Shown here piece by piece: positions 14,641-21,950 of a stretch of 34,397 bases of DNA. The stretch comes from Clostridia bacterium (GTDB lineage: Bacteria; Bacillota; Clostridia; Oscillospirales; CAG-272). The stretch is from positions 1 to 34,397 of the forward strand of contig JAFTIH010000019.1 of assembly GCA_017456985.1 (NCBI GenBank). The letters are read 5' to 3'. The notes beneath the pieces are model-generated. The model worked only from the letters and a program-made list of their open reading frames with translations. It was not told the DNA's origin and made no database searches. Positions within the stretch are counted from its first letter, which is position 1. Each line of letters begins with the position of its first letter. Position numbers and translations under genes: made by a program.

Positions 14641-16464
14641 ATGCGAATTTTATTTGATAGCAAAAAAATCGAACACAAGCGCCCTTTCGGCTGCATCCGC
14701 GAGCTTGAGCGTTGCCACCTTTCGGTCCACGTTCCCGATTGCTGTGCGTGCGAGAGCATCGCGCTTTCTCTTTTTTCCGAGAACGGCTTTGCATTGACCG
14801 TTCCGATGGCGCCCGAAGGGCGCGTTGCCCCCTACACCTACTACGGTGCAGACTTTACGCTTTGCACGGCGGGGCTTTATTTTTATTCCTTCAAGATCAA
14901 AACGAAAACGAGCGCCTTCACGCTGTATAAGCGCGGGGACGATACCAATATGGAGGCGGGGGACCTTTGGCAGATCTCCTGTCTTCCCGCCGATTTCCAC
15001 ACGCCCGAGCATTTTAAGGGCGCTATCTATTATCAGATCTTTCCCGACCGCTTTTACAAGGACGCGGTCGTGGGGAAAGAGAGCAAGGCGACGCCCTTCG
15101 TGCTTCACGAGCGCGAGGACGACACCCCCGTCTATCTTCCCGACGAAAAGGGCATTATCCAGAACTGCGACTTTTTCGGCGGCAACTTAAAGGGCATCAC
15201 GAAAAAGCTCCCCTATCTTGCTTCCCTCTCGGTGACGGCGATCTACCTCAACCCCATTTTCGAGGCGTATTCCAATCACCGCTACGACACCGCAAACTAC
15301 AAGCGCATCGACCCGCTTCTCGGCACGGAGGAGGATTTCCGCACGCTTTGCAAAGAGGCGCACCGTCTTGGGATACGCGTGGTCCTCGACGGCGTTTTTT
15401 CGCACACGGGATCCGAGAGCCGTTATTTTGACAAGGCGGATCGCTACGGCGACGGCGCCTTTCACCACGAGGACTCCCCCTACCACGCGTGGTACCAATT
15501 TTCGGAGGACGGCAAGAGCTATACCTCGTGGTGGGGCATCGACACCCTTCCCGCCACGCACGAGCTTTGCCCTTCCTACCTCGATTATATCATCCGAAAT
15601 GAGGATAGCGTCGTCGCCCATTGGCTCCGTGCGGGCGCGGACGGCTTCCGTCTTGACGTTGCCGACGAGCTTCCCGACGCCTTTATCGATCTGCTTCGCC
15701 GCCGTGTGAAGGAGGTCAAGCCCGACGCCGTCGTCATCGGCGAGGTCTGGGAGGATGCGTCCAACAAGATCAGCTACAGCGAGCGCCGCCGCTACTTTAC
15801 GGGTGCGGAGCTTGACGCGGTAATGAACTACCCCTTCCGAGACGCCATCATCGCCTTTTTGCGCGGGGATGCCCCTGCCGCCGCTCTGACGAGCACGGTG
15901 ATGACGGTGTGTGAAAACTACCCGCGCGAGGTCGTTCCCTGTCTGATGAACAGCCTTTCGACCCACGATACGGCACGCATTCTCACGCTTCTTTCCACCG
16001 TTCCGACGCCCTCGACGCGCGACGCGCGAGCCGCGTACCGTCTTTCGGACGAGGATAAGGCACTCGCCCTAGAGCGTCTGCTTGCGGCAGTCTTTTTACA
16101 GTTTACGCTCCCCGGCTCGCCCTGCATTTATTACGGCGACGAGGCGGAAATGGAAGGATATGAGGATCCCTTCAACCGCCGCTTCTACCCTTGGGGCAAG
16201 GAAAACGCCGACCTTCTTGCCTTTCACCGCGAGATCGCGGCATTGCGCGCACAAAGTAAGACGCTCCGTCTTGGTGACACCCGCGTAAGGGCGCTCGGCG
16301 AGGACGCGCTTCTCATTCGCCGCGAGTGGGAGGGCGAGGTCCTTTTCTGTGCCGTGACACGGGGCGAGAGCGTTTCGCTCGAGGGCGTGAAGGAAGTGCT
16401 TTTTTCGCGCGGCTTTAAAGAGGGCGTGCTCTCTCGTTACGGCTTTATCATCTACAAAGAATAA
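14641..16464 (+). CDS. GH13 alpha-glucan hydrolase (neopullulanase/cyclomaltodextrinase-like)
   Basis: A 607-residue intracellular GH13 enzyme with no signal peptide. The N-terminal beta domain (about 1-120) is followed by AIYYQIFPDRF near 128-138, the hallmark of the neopullulanase/cyclomaltodextrinase/maltogenic amylase group. The catalytic set is complete: GFRLD with Asp at about 339, IGEVWE with Glu at about 368 and LSTHDT with Asp at about 443. Likely role: hydrolysis of linear or cyclic maltodextrins, complementing GlgP. It follows glgP by 82 bases and a terminator. AGAGGA precedes the ATG. The family is certain; the exact specificity (pullulanase-type, cyclodextrinase or maltogenic) cannot be read from sequence. 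Confidence 0.9.
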   Translation: MRILFDSKKIEHKRPFGCIRELERCHLSVHVPDCCACESIALSLFSENGFALTVPMAPEGRVAPYTYYGADFTLCTAGLYFYSFKIKTKTSAFTLYKRGDDTNMEAGDLWQISCLPADFHTPEHFKGAIYYQIFPDRFYKDAVVGKESKATPFVLHEREDDTPVYLPDEKGIIQNCDFFGGNLKGITKKLPYLASLSVTAIYLNPIFEAYSNHRYDTANYKRIDPLLGTEEDFRTLCKEAHRLGIRVVLDGVFSHTGSESRYFDKADRYGDGAFHHEDSPYHAWYQFSEDGKSYTSWWGIDTLPATHELCPSYLDYIIRNEDSVVAHWLRAGADGFRLDVADELPDAFIDLLRRRVKEVKPDAVVIGEVWEDASNKISYSERRRYFTGAELDAVMNYPFRDAIIAFLRGDAPAAALTSTVMTVCENYPREVVPCLMNSLSTHDTARILTLLSTVPTPSTRDARAAYRLSDEDKALALERLLAAVFLQFTLPGSPCIYYGDEAEMEGYEDPFNRRFYPWGKENADLLAFHREIAALRAQSKTLRLGDTRVRALGEDALLIRREWEGEVLFCAVTRGESVSLEGVKEVLFSRGFKEGVLSRYGFIIYKE

Positions 16465-16513
16465 CATCCAAGAAAGAGCGGGCGACACGCTTTCGCCGTT
16501 TTGAGAAAATATT

Positions 16514-17170
16514 ATGCAAGAATGTTTATTTTATCTGATCCGCCACGGCGAGAGCGAGGGCAACGCACGCCGTGAGTTTTTGGGACACACCGATCTTCCC
16601 ATCACTGACAAGGGACGCGCGCAAGCGCGCTCTGCCGCGCTTTACCTGAAGGCGCAAGCCTTTGCGCCCGATGCGGTCTATGCAAGTCCTCTGTGCCGCG
16701 CTGCCGAAACGACGGATATCGCCCTTGCAGAGATCAGCGCTCCCGCGCCCGTCTATCTCGACGACTTGCGCGAGATCTACGCGGGTGATTGGGAGGGGCG
16801 CGGCTTTGACGAGTTAGACGCCGCCTATCCCGAGGCGCGCCGTCTTTGGCGCGAGGATATCGGACACGCCCAGCCCGTTGGCGGCGAGGCGGTCGCACAC
16901 CTTTACGAAAGAGTGGTCGCGTGCATCAAATCGCTTGCCAAGGAAAACCTTGGAAAAACGGTATTCATCGGCACGCACGCCACTCCCATCCGCGCGCTCG
17001 AAGCATATGCGCGGGGCTATGGGCCGGACCGTATGAAGGAGCTTCCATGGCCCACCAACGCCTCGCTTTCCGCCTTCCGCTCGGACGGAGAAACCATTCG
17101 ATGCGTGTTTTACTCCCTGGACGACTTTCAGGACGAGAGCATTCACGCAGAGGGTACTTTGAAGTATTAA
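16514..17170 (+). CDS. Histidine phosphatase superfamily protein
   Basis: A 218-residue phosphatase of the phosphoglycerate-mutase-like branch. The active-site motif LIRHGESEGN gives the nucleophile His11, with Arg10 before it and Glu13 after it; GRAQARSAA near 36 and the second histidine in IGTHATPIR (about H155) complete the phosphate pocket. Candidate substrates in the family include small sugar phosphates, phosphoserine or alpha-ribazole phosphate, and context does not decide. The start has only a weak purine tract. A short GGCGA/TCGCC hairpin at 16481-16497 followed by GTTTTG could partly terminate transcription from the GH13 gene. mutY starts 12 bases after the stop, so these two are co-transcribed. 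Confidence 0.88.
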   Translation: MQECLFYLIRHGESEGNARREFLGHTDLPITDKGRAQARSAALYLKAQAFAPDAVYASPLCRAAETTDIALAEISAPAPVYLDDLREIYAGDWEGRGFDELDAAYPEARRLWREDIGHAQPVGGEAVAHLYERVVACIKSLAKENLGKTVFIGTHATPIRALEAYARGYGPDRMKELPWPTNASLSAFRSDGETIRCVFYSLDDFQDESIHAEGTLKY

Positions 17171-17182
17171 GGATAAAAACCT

Positions 17183-18247
17183 ATGAAAGGCAAGATGGGA
17201 CTGCTTTGCGAGGCACTTTCCCTTGCGGCAGACTTTTACGAAAAGGAGGGGCGCGCGCTCCCTTGGCGGCGTGACGCGGACCCTTATCATATTTTTCTCT
17301 CGGAAATTATGCTTCAACAAACGCGCGTGGAGGCGGTGATTCCTTATTACGAGCGTTTTCTTGCGCGCTTTCCCACGGTCGGCGCACTTGCGGCGGCGGA
17401 CGAGATGGAGGTCTTTAAGCTCTGGGAAGGTCTCGGCTATTACAGCCGCGCACGCAATCTTCTGCGCGGTGCAAAATGCGTGGTGGACGAGCACGGCGGT
17501 GCGTTTCCCGACACGGAGGAGGCGCTTCGCACACTCCCGGGCGTGGGAGAATACACGGCGGGCGCGATCGCAAGCATTTCCTTCGGGCGTCCCTGTGCCG
17601 CGATCGACGGCAACGCCCTGCGCATTTATGCACGGCTCTTTGGGGACGGGCGCAACGTCCTTGACGCACGCGTAAAGCGCGAGGTCAAATCACTCTTTGA
17701 CGCGGCGTACCCAACGGGCGCGCGTGCGGGCGCAACGACCCAAGGACTAATGGAGGTGGGACAGCGCTTTTGTATTCCGAACGGCGCCCCCCACTGTGAC
17801 GGGTGTCCGCTTCGCGCGCTGTGCGCGGTGGGCGCGTCGGGTGCGTGGACGGAGTACCCCAAAAAGGAAAAGAAAAAGCCGCGCCGCATCGAGGCGCGTA
17901 CCGTGCTTTTGTTCGTGGCGGGCGACCGCATTTTTATCCGACGCCGTCCCGACGAGGGACTGCTTGCGGGGCTGTGGGAGTTTCCGAACCTTGAAGGGCA
18001 TCTGACCGAGGACGGGGCGATCGCCGCTGCCCGAGAAATGGGGCTTTTCCCCGAGGGTGTGATGACGGGTCCCGACGCAAAGCATATCTTCACCCATATT
18101 GAGTGGCATATGAAGGGCTATCTCATCTCTTGCAAAGACGATAGCGTCCCCGAAGGGTTTGTTGCCGTCAGCTTGCAGGAATTAAAGAAAAATTATCCCA
18201 TAGCAAGCGCATACCGCGCATTTTTAAAGCATTTGGAAGCCCTATAA
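17183..18247 (+). CDS. mutY: A/G-specific adenine glycosylase
   Basis: It removes adenine mispaired with 8-oxoguanine. The N-terminal helix-hairpin-helix glycosylase domain has SEIMLQQTRV with the catalytic Glu at about 41, LPGVGEYTAGAI near 118-129 and AAIDGNALR with the catalytic Asp at about 142. Four cysteines (about 197, 205, 208, 214) form the iron-sulfur motif; the first gap is seven residues, one more than in E. coli MutY, a spacing I believe is common in clostridial proteins. The C-terminal NUDIX-like domain (about 230-350, IRRRPDEGLLAGLWEFP) recognises 8-oxoG. Length 354 is normal. AAGGAT precedes ATG 17183; a second ATG four codons on is possible. A bidirectional terminator follows. 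Confidence 0.95.
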   Translation: MKGKMGLLCEALSLAADFYEKEGRALPWRRDADPYHIFLSEIMLQQTRVEAVIPYYERFLARFPTVGALAAADEMEVFKLWEGLGYYSRARNLLRGAKCVVDEHGGAFPDTEEALRTLPGVGEYTAGAIASISFGRPCAAIDGNALRIYARLFGDGRNVLDARVKREVKSLFDAAYPTGARAGATTQGLMEVGQRFCIPNGAPHCDGCPLRALCAVGASGAWTEYPKKEKKKPRRIEARTVLLFVAGDRIFIRRRPDEGLLAGLWEFPNLEGHLTEDGAIAAAREMGLFPEGVMTGPDAKHIFTHIEWHMKGYLISCKDDSVPEGFVAVSLQELKKNYPIASAYRAFLKHLEAL

Positions 18248-18251
18248 ACAT

Positions 18252-18290
18252 AAAAAATGCTCTCTGCTCGCCAAGGCAGAGAGCATTTTT
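18252..18290. terminator. Bidirectional terminator between mutY and the PTS EIIC gene
   Basis: ATGCTCTCTGC (18257-18267) pairs with GCAGAGAGCAT (18276-18286) around an 8-base loop, with an A-run before and a T-run after, so it works on both strands for the converging genes. Confidence 0.88.
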
Positions 18291-18292
18291 GT

Positions 18293-19390
18293 TTACTGCG
18301 GCAAAAGCAGATCGTTTTCCTTGATCCAACTGATCTTGCGAAGCAGAGCGCCGAGCGCAAGGCAAAGAAGCGCGGGAAGGATGAAGCAAACGAGCACAAG
18401 ACCAATCCAGTCGAGCGCGCCCACGGTGGCGGGATATTCCCCACCAAACCAGCCAAGCACGATGCCGATGGGACCGAGCAGACCGCAGGTACCCATACCC
18501 GAGTTGATCGCGGCGCCGTACATTTGGAGGCGGAAAACGCAGGTCGCAAGCGGACCCGTGATGGCGGATGCGATGACGGGCGGGATCCAAAGGCGAGGAT
18601 TTTTGACGAGGTTGGGCATTTGGAGCATACTCGTTCCGATGCCCTGCGACACAAGACCGCCCCACTTGTTCTCGCGGAAGCTCATCACGGCAAAGCCGAT
18701 CATATGCGCACAGCAGCCCGCCACAGCGGCACCGCCTGCAAGGGCAAGTCCCTCGGCGTTTGCGGGAACAGCACCGTTGACCATTGCACCCGAAAGTCCG
18801 ATGGCGGCACAAATAGCGGCAGAGCTGATGGGAAGGGTAAGCGCGATACCCACGACGACGGACACGAGAAGTCCCATCACGAAGGGCTGTTGGAGCGTTG
18901 CCCAGCCAATAAAGCTACCAACGTAGCTGACGAGCTTTCCGATGTATCCTGCAAGGAGAATGGAAAGAGCACCACCCACGAACACCGTCACGAAGGGGGT
19001 AACGAGGATATCGACCTTGGTTTCCTTAGAAACGAGCTTACCGCATTCCACCGCAACGATAGCGATCAGAAGAACGGCGAGCGGACCGCCCGCACCGCCT
19101 TGGGAGTTTGCGATCATACCCACGAGCGCGGCGGAATACAACACGAGAGGCGGGGCTTTGAGTGCGTATGCGATCGCGACTGCCATAGCACATCCTGCGG
19201 CAGAGGCGCCGTAGGAGCCGATGGTTTTAAAGAAGGAAAGACCCGGAATCAGACCGATCGCGTTGAAGATGGTCGCGATCAAAAGAGAACCGAACAAACC
19301 GAGTGCCATCGCACCAAGTGCGTCGATGCCATAGCGTTTGGCGGAGAACACAACGTCCTTGCGCAAGAAGAATGCTTTTACTTTGCCCAT
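18293..19390 (-). CDS. PTS EIIC-family membrane protein (PfoR-like)
   Basis: A 365-residue polytopic membrane protein of about ten helices, matching the PTS_EIIC_2 family that includes PfoR of Clostridium perfringens. Recognisable features are the glycine/alanine-rich first helices (GIDALGAMALGLFGSLL), ANSQGGAGGPLAV near 95-107, the LPISSAAICAAIGLSGAMVNG region and AINSGMGTCGLLGP near 310. No EIIA or EIIB gene is nearby, so transport would need unlinked components; members of this family are also suspected of regulatory or general transport roles. It has its own promoter (19426-19454) and the ribosome binding site GAAAGGAA. Family assignment is good; substrate unknown. Confidence 0.85.
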   Translation of the reverse strand: MGKVKAFFLRKDVVFSAKRYGIDALGAMALGLFGSLLIATIFNAIGLIPGLSFFKTIGSYGASAAGCAMAVAIAYALKAPPLVLYSAALVGMIANSQGGAGGPLAVLLIAIVAVECGKLVSKETKVDILVTPFVTVFVGGALSILLAGYIGKLVSYVGSFIGWATLQQPFVMGLLVSVVVGIALTLPISSAAICAAIGLSGAMVNGAVPANAEGLALAGGAAVAGCCAHMIGFAVMSFRENKWGGLVSQGIGTSMLQMPNLVKNPRLWIPPVIASAITGPLATCVFRLQMYGAAINSGMGTCGLLGPIGIVLGWFGGEYPATVGALDWIGLVLVCFILPALLCLALGALLRKISWIKENDLLLPQ

Positions 19391-19425
19391 AGTTCTATTC
19401 CTTTCGGATATTTTATTTATAAACT

Positions 19426-19454
19426 ATTGTAGCACCAAGGGGTGGAAAAGTCAA
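19426..19454 (-). promoter_or_regulatory. Promoter for the PTS EIIC gene
   Basis: On the minus strand TTGACT (19454-19449), a 17-base spacer and TACAAT (19431-19426) preceded by TGC, an extended -10. The gene starts 35 bases downstream. Confidence 0.8.
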
Positions 19455-19542
19455 CGCCACAAACGCCAAATTTCGCCCCTGCTTTCTCTTATTTTTTCGT
19501 TACTTTGCTAAAAAACTCTCAAAATGTCAACTTTTGTTTGCT

Positions 19543-20274
19543 TTAACAATGCTCCGTCCAAAGATCGACGGTCGCCGCAAGCACACCGTCCGCCTCGATA
19601 AAGACGGCGTAGCCCCACGCGGTTTCGGCGCATTTTGCAAAAACACGCTCACCGCCGCAGATCGGCTTTAGGTAGCGGATATGAAAGGCGCTTACCGCGT
19701 GCGCAAGATAGACGGCGCGCGGGATCACGTCAAAGGCGAAATCAAGATACTCGAGGTTATGCACGTGCTCGTGCACGTCAAAATCGGTGCGGCGCAAAAC
19801 GATCTCCTTTTCCCTCGTTGTGGGAAGGCGCCCGTGCCGCACGGGCGCAGGGGGCGTTTGAAAAACGCTCTTTTTGCGCACGCCGTATTTGGTAAGCGTT
19901 TCCTCGGTAACGGGAAGGATGCGTCCCGTTTCCTTGCTGATGCGCGCCCATTTGGAGGTGGAGCGGGCGATCTCGTTTCCCTCGCCGTCGCACATACGGC
20001 AATCGCGAAGGAGCGCCGTGTCACGCTCGCTTTTGCGGCAGAAGGTCTCTACCCGCACGCGCTGTCCCATCGGGGTGCGCGAGTCGATCTCCACGTACCA
20101 GTCGCAAAGGAGCCACGCCTCGCCGCGTGCCAAGCACGCCTCTACCGAATCCCCCACGGCGGACGCGTGGCGGGTAGCGGTGTTTTCAAATAGCTTTAGG
20201 ATCCCCTCAGCCGACAGGCGAAGATCGCGCCCATATTCTTCAAGCATCGGGGTAAAGGTCATTTTGTAAACCAT
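19543..20274 (-). CDS. Acyl-ACP thioesterase
   Basis: A 243-residue hotdog-fold enzyme of the FatA-like acyl-ACP thioesterase family, which releases free fatty acids from acyl carrier protein. Two hotdog halves are visible: the first about 5-125, the second about 155-243. The second contains RTDFDVHEHVHNLEYLDFA (about 162-180), the place where plant enzymes have their catalytic Asp, Asn and His (DxNxHVNN). The Asp, a His and an Asn are present, but the HVHN order differs slightly. In anaerobes such enzymes are thought to supply fatty acids or adjust membrane lipids. It is the third gene of an operon with the isomerase-like gene and thiN, starting 17 bases after thiN, with AAAGGATAA before the ATG. 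Confidence 0.85.
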   Translation of the reverse strand: MVYKMTFTPMLEEYGRDLRLSAEGILKLFENTATRHASAVGDSVEACLARGEAWLLCDWYVEIDSRTPMGQRVRVETFCRKSERDTALLRDCRMCDGEGNEIARSTSKWARISKETGRILPVTEETLTKYGVRKKSVFQTPPAPVRHGRLPTTREKEIVLRRTDFDVHEHVHNLEYLDFAFDVIPRAVYLAHAVSAFHIRYLKPICGGERVFAKCAETAWGYAVFIEADGVLAATVDLWTEHC

Positions 20275-20291
20275 AAGTTATCCTTTCGGGA

Positions 20292-20906
20292 TTATACGGG
20301 CGCGTGTTCTGCCTCCCAGAGAATATAGAGCGCCCCCTTTTCCACGGAAACGGTGGCATCCGAGCCGCTGCCCTCGTTGGAAACGCCGAGCGGATGATCA
20401 TTCGTTAGGACACCGTTCACCAGCGGATAGACGAGCCCCAGGATGTTGACGCCTTCCGAGCGCTCGGAGAGAGAAAAGACCGAGACCTTTCCTTCGGCAC
20501 GAATGGGAAAGGAGCCGTTTACGACGACGGTACCCACCATCCCATCGCCGACGAGATAGGCACGCTCCCCGCGCTTTGCAACGGACAAAAGGGTCTGCAC
20601 CACGCCGAAGCTATGGTCGGCTCTGCCGCCCGTACAGCCGTGAAGCACGAAGGTGGTATAGCCGCGCGCGCGTCCTTCTTCGATGGCAAGAGCGGTATCG
20701 GTATCGTCCTTTTGCACGGGATGACGCACGATGGGAAGATCGTCGGGGGCGATCGAAGAATCAAAATCTCCCACAACGAGGTCGGGGCGAATGCCCATCA
20801 GGGCAAGCGCCGCTCTGCCGCCGTCTGCCGCGATAACGAGGTCGCCCTCCTTGGGAGAAAAGGGGGTGCAGGTGGGCGCGGCGCCCACGATATAGCAAAC
20901 GCCCAT
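20292..20906 (-). CDS. thiN: Thiamine pyrophosphokinase
   Basis: It transfers a pyrophosphate group from ATP to thiamine, giving the cofactor TPP. The 204-residue protein shows AADGGRAALALMGIRPDLVVGDFDS in its first third (substrate and Mg-binding DGG and GDFDS), VQKDDTDTALAI near 70-82 and GCTGGRADH near 95-103, all hallmarks of the catalytic domain; the C-terminal beta domain follows. The start at 20906 overlaps the TAA of the isomerase gene (TAATG); the frame is open another 16 codons upstream, but that part lies inside the isomerase gene and lacks a ribosome binding site. In many Bacillota thiN lies next to rpe, rsgA and prkC; here it does not. Confidence 0.92.
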   Translation of the reverse strand: MGVCYIVGAAPTCTPFSPKEGDLVIAADGGRAALALMGIRPDLVVGDFDSSIAPDDLPIVRHPVQKDDTDTALAIEEGRARGYTTFVLHGCTGGRADHSFGVVQTLLSVAKRGERAYLVGDGMVGTVVVNGSFPIRAEGKVSVFSLSERSEGVNILGLVYPLVNGVLTNDHPLGVSNEGSGSDATVSVEKGALYILWEAEHAPV

Positions 20907-21763
20907 TATATGACCCCCTCGATGCGCTTGATCTGGCGCTGTACCGCACAGCATTTATCGTATGCCGCGGAAACGAGCGAGAAATAATCCATGTCCGCAT
21001 AGGGAGAAAGAGAAGCGTTGGGAGAGAGCGCTACGACGCCGCGGAAATGTAGCGGCGCGACGCTCTGTGCAAAGGGCAGATAGTCCGTCTCGCCGTCGCC
21101 CGGCAGATAACCGAACACGCCGTCGCGTCCGTCGTCAAGCTCCACGCGTACGAGGTTATCCGCCACGTAAGGTGCGGCGGCACTCGTTCCGAAATAGCGC
21201 CACGCCTTTGCAGGGTGGAAGCTTACACCGTGATAGCCGTTATAGCAGCAGGTGCGGATGACCGCCTCGTAATGCTGCTCGCTTTCGTCGTTTTCAAAAA
21301 GGATGCGCACGCCAAGGCGCTCGGCGTCGGAGGCAAGCGTCTCAAAGCGGTCAAGCGCCTCTTGCGCAACGGGGGGGAGCGAGGCGTAGCCCACGGCGGG
21401 CGTTATGATCACGGTATCAATCCCGATCTCCTTCGCAAAGGAAAAATACGAGCCGAACAGTCCGCGCAGGGTCTGCCAGACGCTGTCGTCGATCACGGGG
21501 CTGTCGCTCGGGAGCGCGCCCTCAAGCGCGGGCGCCTTGACGCTGCGCGACCAAAGAAGGTTGACCCCCTCTACGGGCAGGCGAAGCGCCTCCGCACGCA
21601 GTCCCTCGTGGCGGCAAGCGACGAGGGCGTCGGGGCGAAGCGTCCCGCCGACCAGAGAAAAGCAGGCACACGAAAAGCCCGACGCGACCGCACAGGCGAA
21701 CTGCCGTCTTGCCTCGGGATAATTTTCTTTACTTTCATACGCGATGCTGAAATTCTTTTTCAT
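20906..21763 (-). CDS. Sugar phosphate isomerase/epimerase-like TIM barrel protein
   Basis: A 285-residue protein of the xylose-isomerase-like TIM barrel (AP endonuclease 2) superfamily. Supporting segments are FAKEIGIDTVIITPAVGY near 112-129, ETLASDAERLGVRILFENDESE near 142-163 with the typical metal-site Glu in FEND, and GVSFHPAKAW near 178-187, where a His sits at the next metal-binding strand; in many relatives this reads D-x-x-H. The last third (GDGETDYLP) matches the usual end of such barrels. No specific substrate can be assigned. First gene of the operon with thiN and the acyl-ACP thioesterase; its promoter is at 21797-21825. Confidence 0.75.
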   Translation of the reverse strand: MKKNFSIAYESKENYPEARRQFACAVASGFSCACFSLVGGTLRPDALVACRHEGLRAEALRLPVEGVNLLWSRSVKAPALEGALPSDSPVIDDSVWQTLRGLFGSYFSFAKEIGIDTVIITPAVGYASLPPVAQEALDRFETLASDAERLGVRILFENDESEQHYEAVIRTCCYNGYHGVSFHPAKAWRYFGTSAAAPYVADNLVRVELDDGRDGVFGYLPGDGETDYLPFAQSVAPLHFRGVVALSPNASLSPYADMDYFSLVSAAYDKCCAVQRQIKRIEGVI

Positions 21764-21796
21764 AAGTCCATCCGTTTCGTAATTCTGTTCGCTTTT

Positions 21797-21825
21797 ATTA
21801 TAGCAAACGCGGGAAGAAAAAGCAA
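21797..21825 (-). promoter_or_regulatory. Promoter for the isomerase/thiN/thioesterase operon
   Basis: On the minus strand TTGCTT (21825-21820), a 17-base spacer and a perfect TATAAT (21802-21797) preceded by TGC. It is divergent from the typA promoter 60 bases away. Confidence 0.8.
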
Positions 21826-21884
21826 GGAAAAAATCATTTTTTGCGACGCGCGATAAAATAATGCAAAAAGTTTTTTTGAAAACC

Positions 21885-21913
21885 TTGATTTTGTCCTCCT
21901 ACTATGATATAAT
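21885..21913 (+). promoter_or_regulatory. Promoter for typA operon
   Basis: TTGATT (21885-21890), a 17-base spacer and a perfect TATAAT (21908-21913) preceded by TGA, an extended -10. Confidence 0.8.
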
Positions 21914-21950
21914 ATTACGGTTAAATTTATGAAAAAAAGAGGTAACGGCT

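Noticed and set aside
18257..19432. 391-codon plus-strand frame opposite the PTS EIIC gene
   Set aside because: Hydrophilic mirror of a membrane protein gene; starts inside the bidirectional terminator.
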